Assembly (NCBI GenBank): GCA_007258455.2
Contig: VDFB02193867.1
Span: 569,040,656-569,104,655, forward strand
DNA length: 64,000 nt
Direction of reading: 5' to 3'
From: Sequoia sempervirens
Lineage: Eukaryota; Streptophyta; Pinopsida; Cupressales; Cupressaceae
This document shows, one piece after another, positions 58,845 through 64,000 of the stretch (the first letter of the stretch is position 1; every line of letters begins with the position of its first letter). Below the pieces are notes generated by a model, which searched no databases, was not told where the DNA came from, and saw only the letters and a list, made by a program, of their open reading frames with translations. Both the position numbers and the translations under genes were made by a program.

Positions 58845-60180
58845 TTATTGTTTTCTAAAGCTTACATTGCCAAGAAATTACCCCTAACCCTAAAGAGAAA
58901 ATATACACTATAGTAGACCACCGAGTATCAACTAATCCCACCTAATAAGAGTTAGTATATTCAATCAAACCTAAATTTGCTAATCTGTGAAAGAGTATGC
59001 CAAAGCCAAGAGTACCTTTGACATACTATAAAACTTGATTTGCAGTATCCAATGAGAGAACTTCAGTTTTGACAAAATCTACGAGAGAGCTAACAACAAG
59101 TAGGGATCCAATCTAGTGGTTCAAAGATATATCAAGCTTCCCACCAACTATCTATATAGAGTGATTTATTGAATAGAGATCAATCATCAAAGGCTGATAA
59201 CTTCAGCCCAACCTCCATAACTGTAGAAGATAAGTGACAGTTTATCATTCCAAAAAAAATCCAAAAGACTTGTGGCATATTTGAACTTAATCATGAAGAT
59301 GCAATATGCAAATTGTCAAAACTCAGTTCCTAAGCAATAGTGTGGCAAGCCTAGATCGGACATGTCAAAAGCTACACACAAGTCTAATTTCACTTGCAAA
59401 ATTCCATGTTTGTGCTTCTTGTGATGGCAAGATCATCAACATATACAACAATAATTATAATAATATAATATCATCACCATTGCTTTTGAAATAAAGATTT
59501 GAATCAAGAAAACTTCTTCTAAATCAAGACTCTTTTAGATGTTATCAATTTTGAAATACCAAGTTCAAGGAGCCTACTTAAGCCTATACAAGGACTTAAT
59601 CAACTTGCAAACTAGATGTTCATGACCAAGAACTTGAAAACCCTTGAGCCATACCATAGAGACCTCCTCATCCAAATATCCATTCCAAAAGGTGCTCTTG
59701 ACATCCATTTGATACACCTCCCAACCAAATTGAGTAGCTATGGAGAGAAGCAACTGAAATATGTCAATCTTTGTAGTAGGAGAAAAAGTTTCTTCATAGT
59801 CTATCCCCTCTTGTTCCAAAAAAAACTTTAGCAACAAGACATGTCTTGTACTTGTCCAAAGAACTATCAGCTTCACACTTTACCATAGAAACCCATTTGC
59901 ACTTAATGTGCTTTTTCCATTAAGGCAATTCTACCACCTTCCAAGTATGACTTTTCAACAATGCATCATCTCAACCTTCATAGCAACTTCCCATTTTGGT
60001 TTTCATTGGGCATCAAGGAAATTTTGTGGTTCAAAAATCTAAAAATGATTGGAAGAAAGAGCAAAATGAACATGCATGGCAATTGAACAAAAACTTAGTT
60101 GTCTTGTTCTCCAAGGTTTGTCATTTGGTTGAGGTGGTTCATCCCCATGTACTCCTTCCAAATTGGAATAGTTTCATATA
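58845..60180 (-). pseudogene. copia reverse transcriptase
   Basis: On the minus strand: DDALLKSHTWKVVELP (near 59975-59930), QEGIDYEETFSPTTKIDIFQ, QFGWEVYQMDVKSTFWNGYL (catalytic Asp in QMDVK), GHEHLVCKLIKSLYRLK (to 59574), and later VVYVDDLAIT (59457-59420) with the catalytic Asp pair. This is the order of a Ty1/copia polymerase. It is broken by frameshifts and stops downstream of 59574. Confidence 0.9.
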
Positions 60181-60189
60181 GGCCTCTGT

Positions 60190-61610
60190 AGAGAAGGCGG
60201 ATTCGCTACTCACGAGTTCTCTTTGTTCAGAGAGCCTCACAAGGAGAACTGCCCTAAACTACCTCAAGGGACAGCGTGAAAGTTTGAGAATCAAAAAGAG
60301 GTCACAGAGATTTTTTGGACGAACTGACAAGCTCTTGGCCAAAGGACGGTAGCGCGGGATACAGACGACAACGCGGCACACTGGTGTCCCATGTACGGAC
60401 CAAAAAGCGAGAATGTCACAAAAAATAGCTAAATGACTACTTCTACTCCTATTGTTGAGAACTTACAAAATATAAGGAAATAACAAAATGTAATAGAACT
60501 AAAATAAAGTAAAGTAGAAAAGATAAAGATAAAGAGAATAAAGGAAAGAAGATGCTCACAATAATCCAAGTAATGAAGCCTCCAGCTAGTAGATGTCTTC
60601 AATGCCTACGTCTATAAGATCTGGAGAAAGTGTTGGGGTTGTATAGTGGTTTGCCTCAATCAAACCCCCGTTTTGGTGTTCCCACCTCCACGGACAGCCA
60701 AATAGAAAGACAGAGTGTAACTGGAATGGACAAAGTGCATGGCGAAAGCAAAACCCACTCAGGAGTAGAACCCGCACCACCAAGTGTGAGTGATAAAAGC
60801 AATCCCTGCTCGAGGAGGAGAACCTGTATCACAAAAGAGGTGATAAAAGCAATCCCCACTCGAGGAGAACTCGTATCACGAAGAAAAGATGCAATGGAGA
60901 GGGGATAAGTGAAATCCTAAGATGCTCACAAGCATGAAATGAGGGAGATGAAGCTGCAAGAGTGAAGCTAAGAGAGCTTAAAAGTGCTTGAAGCTGCTAT
61001 AGCAAGCTATATGGAGTTGTGCAAGAAAGAGCAAGATGGTAGAATACTTGAGAGAGAAGCCAAGAAGGAGAAGAGCTAAAGTGAAGCTAGGGGAAGTTAG
61101 AATGAAGCTAGAAGACGAAGAGAGTTGAGCTAGAAGAAGTTAGAGAGCAAAAAGGACTAAAAGGATAGCTTTTAGTGAGGGAAAAGAAGCTTCTCCAACC
61201 ATTACAAGGTGTCCCGAGCTGTTACCACTAACAAAAGGTGAGGGCAAGTGGCAAGCATGCTCAAAGACGATCACTTGAATGTTGAAACGTCGCAGGACGC
61301 TAGCACAATGCCCAGACATCTGTGCGGCGCGCTAGTGTCCGAACACGTCATGCTACAAAACGACGCGAACGGAAAAAGCACAAGATTAGGTGCAAAGCTG
61401 ACACACAAGCGTAGCTGCTAAAAAGGGGTGTTGAGCATCCTGAGAAGGAAAAAGGCTGATGCAGGGGCTAAAATGAGCCTACTCAAGATGCTAAGGGAGT
61501 GGACACTAAAGAGGAAGCAAGAATGTATGTGAAATTGCAAGGGGTGCAATTTTACGACTTTACAGCCTCTTGTACTCCTTCCAAAGTGGAGTAGTATCAT
61601 TTAGGCCTCT
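60190..61610. mobile_element. 1.4-kb unidentified insertion in the copia element
   Basis: Interrupts the copia pol between its linker and RT parts. A ~45-base phrase (GTACTCCTTCCAAAKTGGARTAGT...AGGCCTCT) is present at both ends, near 60150-60190 and 61568-61608. The interior holds a local 45-base duplication (about 60788-60875, GATAAAAGCAATCCC), a purine-rich AGAAGCTA-type stretch (60940-61180), and two similar GC-rich phrases near 60340-60400 and 61290-61370. It carries no coding frame or recognised ends. Confidence 0.45.
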
Positions 61611-61619
61611 TATGTACTT

Positions 61620-62110
61620 CACACAAATGTTGTGAAGACAAAGGACCATCTAGAACCCTAGGTGAAATGGAAACACTTTAAGTCCTACATTGCTAATATA
61701 CAAGTGGAGAAGAACCAGCCAAAGATTGGCTCACAAGTTGACTTGATGAACTTCGAGATTCAATTTTCAAACATACCTTGAGACATGATTCGAGAAGTGA
61801 GTTGGATTCCTATTTGAACACAAGAAAAATATGGTTCTATTTCTTTTACATCAACATCCTTATTAACAATGACTTTGTTTGTAGAAACATCAATAAGCAT
61901 GTATGCCTTAGATTATTCACTATATCTAACAAAGAAACATTTGACACTTTTGAAATCTAGCTTATGCCTTTTTTTGTTCAAGAACCAACAGGTAAGCAAA
62001 AGAACCAAAAACATAAAGAGGACACACCCTAGGTTTGTGATCTGACCAAGCATCCTCTAGCATGAGGTTTTGCAAGGACTCCTAAGGAGGAGGAAAATCA
62101 TTGCGTTTAC
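61620..62110 (-). pseudogene. copia pol linker (integrase C-terminal region)
   Basis: On the minus strand: LEDAWSDHKP, CPLYVFGSFAYLLVLEQKK, then, after a one-base shift in an A run near 61970, HKLDFKSVKCFFVRYSE and SKAYMLIDVSTNKVIVNKDV. These are the conserved segments between copia integrase and RT. Degraded sequence continues to about 61620. Confidence 0.8.
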
Positions 62111-62774
62111 AACTCCTCCCTAGTTTTGATAAGGCACATTCTTGATATGCATCATGCATCATGCAATCTCTAGTTGTCATTCTATTTCTAGCAATGATGG
62201 CTATTTTAGTTGTTGGAGTCCTGATATTTTTGGCAATATGTGCAACCACCATCTTTGGAGTTCGGAAAAGGCAAATAATAACTTAAGTTATAAAGTCACT
62301 TTTTGGACCCCACACCTAGCATTGGTGACTTAAAGTTGTTTTAAAAGGGGGACTTGAACTTGGATGCCCAAAAGGAGGACTTAAACAAAAATTAAAATAA
62401 AATATTTTTTCCTCTAGGGTTGGCAGCCCATTTGGAGTGAAAGAGATTTGAAAAAGTGGAACCCCAATTCTTATTTATACCCCCCTCTTGCTCTCATTTT
62501 CATTATGCAATCTTATGATAACGAAGTGTTGCCGAATTGTGCTAAGAATCCTTGGGCTTTGAGGACGAAAACCCTCAAGGGTGGCTCTAGTTTCAAAGTT
62601 GCATGATACTCCCTAGCTGGATATTGGAGTGGCTTCACGAAAGGAGTCACCATTGGAGATATGGGTGAAGTTTTCATTTCATTTCATCATGTTTTGCTTT
62701 GATGTTTTCTAGAGGTTGCATTTTTGGTGTGTGATAATTTTGCAGCGTTGTGAGAGCCTTTTTGGAGTGATTTT
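62111..62774. other. unassigned sequence before the copia LTR
   Basis: No coding frame. A TTATTTATACCCCCC motif near 62477 looks promoter-like, and the stretch may be part of another LTR. The flank of the next LTR is ATTTT (62770-62774). Confidence 0.3.
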
Positions 62775-63497
62775 TGTTGATGTTTAGAGCAGCGCCAATC
62801 TCTACTTCCAGTCGATCTCCCTTACATATTGAATAAATTAGATAATAGCCTTTCACTATCTAATAATATATATATATATATATATATTGTGATTTAATGA
62901 AGAGGCACGATTTCTTAAGAAGATGCAATTTAATTAAGGTCGACAACATTTGTTATGAAGAATTGTGATTTGTTTATTGAGGCTGACATCCATGAAGATA
63001 CGCGATTTCTTGAAGCCGACATCCATGAAGATACGCGATTTCTTGAAGCCGACATCATGTATCTTAAAGTCACAACTTTTGGATAGGGGCCAACATGATC
63101 AATTAGAAGGGATGTGTCTCTCCTATTCATTTGTATATATATTCATTGATTCCTCCATTTGTAATCATCTCATTCAATTCGGTTATTCACAAAAGTTCGA
63201 TACTCTCAAGTGCAAGTTTGTATTCAAGTGCAGATCCATTCTTGATAGAAGGTTGTGAATTATCATTGAGAATTGCAGCACATTGTTTCTGTATTTGCAT
63301 CAGGTTGTGGTGCTTATTGTTGGCCTTCATATCGGCCTTTGGAAAGAAGACTCTTATGTTTACATACCAATATATAAGTGATATATTGTTGTTGGGTTTT
63401 TCTCCCTCAAGAGGAGGGTTTGCCCAGGGTATTTGTTGTCTTTGTGTCTGATTTTTGAATTAAATTTTGTACATTAATCTGATCACTAAACTTAACA
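62775..63497 (+). repeat. 5' LTR of a Ty1/copia element (723 bp)
   Basis: Runs from TGTTGATGTTTAGAGC to CTTAACA and is directly followed by a tRNA-Met primer site. It contains a TATATATATT core promoter at 63134-63143, a (TA)n run near 62863-62887 and a 33-base tandem duplication at 62979-63052 (GACATCCATGAAGATACGCG). Same family as the solo LTR at 52518-53165. Confidence 0.9.
63134..63143 (+). promoter_or_regulatory. TATA box of the copia LTR
   Basis: TATATATATT, conserved in position and context with TATATATAC at 52783-52791 in the solo LTR. Confidence 0.55.
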
Positions 63498-63511
63498 TGG
63501 TATCAGAGCGG
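63498..63511 (+). other. tRNA-Met primer-binding site
   Basis: TGGTATCAGAGCGG starts at the first base after the LTR and matches the initiator-Met primer site used by most plant copia elements. Confidence 0.9.
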
Positions 63512-63596
63512 ATTTGAGATCATGATCAGATTTGTTCTTACAGCGATACTATATTCTCTTCTTTGTATTTTTTTGTCTATCTCTACCTTTTTCAAG

Positions 63597-64000
63597 ATGG
63601 TGAATAGTTTCAAGATTGAGGATAGACTCGAGGGAGTATCCAACTTCACATCATGGAGATTCAGGATCATGCTTACCTTGCGTGAAAATGACTTGGGTGA
63701 ATTTGTGGAGTCCAATGTTCCTAAACCTAAAGAGGAAGAAGAGAAGTTGCAATGGGTGAAGAAAGATATCAAGGCAATGAAAATATTGGTTGATTCCGTT
63801 AAGGATCATATTGTTCCTATTGTCTCTAAGTTGAAGACGGCAAGAGACATGTTTAAAACATTGGAAGAAACGTACGAAATCAACAATACTAGCCGGGCAC
63901 TTGCACTAAAGCAACAACTACACCATGTGAAGATGGCGAAAGGAGAATCAGTGATTGCTTACTTCATGAGGATTTCAGATTTGAGAGATCATCTCTCGAC
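63597..64000 (+). CDS. Ty1/copia gag, N-terminal part, open to the window end
   Basis: ATG at 63597, 100 bases after the LTR end. 134 codons are open to the window edge with no stop or frameshift. It begins MVNSFKIEDRLEGVSNFTSW, with the FxSWRFRIMLTLRE segment typical of copia gag. KTARDMFKTLEETYEINNTS and LALKQQLHHVKMAKGESV follow, the helical core of the gag/UBN2 family. The product would form the virus-like particle that packages element RNA. Being intact, with LTR and primer site in place, the element is the youngest-looking one here. Its pol and 3' LTR lie beyond the window. Confidence 0.85.
   Translation, partial: MVNSFKIEDRLEGVSNFTSWRFRIMLTLRENDLGEFVESNVPKPKEEEEKLQWVKKDIKAMKILVDSVKDHIVPIVSKLKTARDMFKTLEETYEINNTSRALALKQQLHHVKMAKGESVIAYFMRISDLRDHLS

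Larger units (their letters stand above)
57880..62110 (-). mobile_element. decayed Ty1/copia element (pol remnant) with two later insertions
   Basis: The minus-strand order is: the integrase/RT linker (62110-61620), a 1.4-kb foreign block (about 61610-60190), RT (60180-58845), an hAT-like MITE (58836-58431), the RNase H end (58430-58085) and a polypurine tract AAGAGGGGA (58079-58071). A presumed 3' LTR beginning TATTAGGATATATTAG follows. Gag and the integrase core are missing upstream of 62110. Confidence 0.75.

Overview
The window looks like intergenic plant DNA from a large, repeat-choked nuclear genome, most likely a gymnosperm (inference). It is AT-rich. Almost all recognisable coding sequence belongs to old plant retrotransposons: Ty3/gypsy chromovirus, a Tat/Athila-like gypsy element, Ty1/copia and L1-type LINEs. 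Only one conserved cellular protein, spliceosomal SmD1, is clear. It is split by an intron with plant-type GT/AG borders.

Layout: 1-2733 is the 5' end (LTR, primer-binding site, leader) of a minus-strand LTR element, apparently inserted beside a decayed chromovirus (3013-4481) that runs into a 100-N assembly gap. 5465-11053 is a minus-strand copia-like element with two related LTRs and only gag remnants inside. 12089-12409 is a small plus-strand gene candidate. 12.5-25 kb is mostly non-coding, with two unusual families of short palindromes or hairpins and a 1.16-kb LINE derivative with 17-bp target duplications (19117-20281).

25.2-46.5 kb is one L1-type LINE of about 6 kb, split by two later insertions: a 2771-bp solo LTR (25494-28264, target duplication GGAGT) and a 12.46-kb Tat/Athila-like gypsy element with 2.4-kb LTRs (33076-45539). 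The LINE reading frames resume on the far side of each insertion. A SINE-like unit follows at about 46.8-47.2 kb.

50600-50942 holds the last two coding exons of SmD1 on the minus strand. No upstream exon is visible in the remaining 13 kb, so the gene either has a very long intron or is a fragment. The upstream stretch holds a 648-bp solo copia LTR with perfect target duplications (52518-53165), a possible two-exon unknown gene (54971-57451), and a decayed minus-strand copia pol (57.9-62.1 kb). That pol is broken by a 406-bp hAT-like MITE (58431-58836) and by a further 1.4-kb insertion. The window ends in the 5' LTR, tRNA-Met primer site and open gag of a younger copia element (62775-64000) of the same family as the solo LTR.

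Nothing here forms a functional pathway beyond the retrotransposons. The main stories are insertion order, decay by transitions (in-frame stops, Glu-to-Lys and Asp-to-Asn at catalytic residues), and several short palindromic repeat families that known features do not explain.
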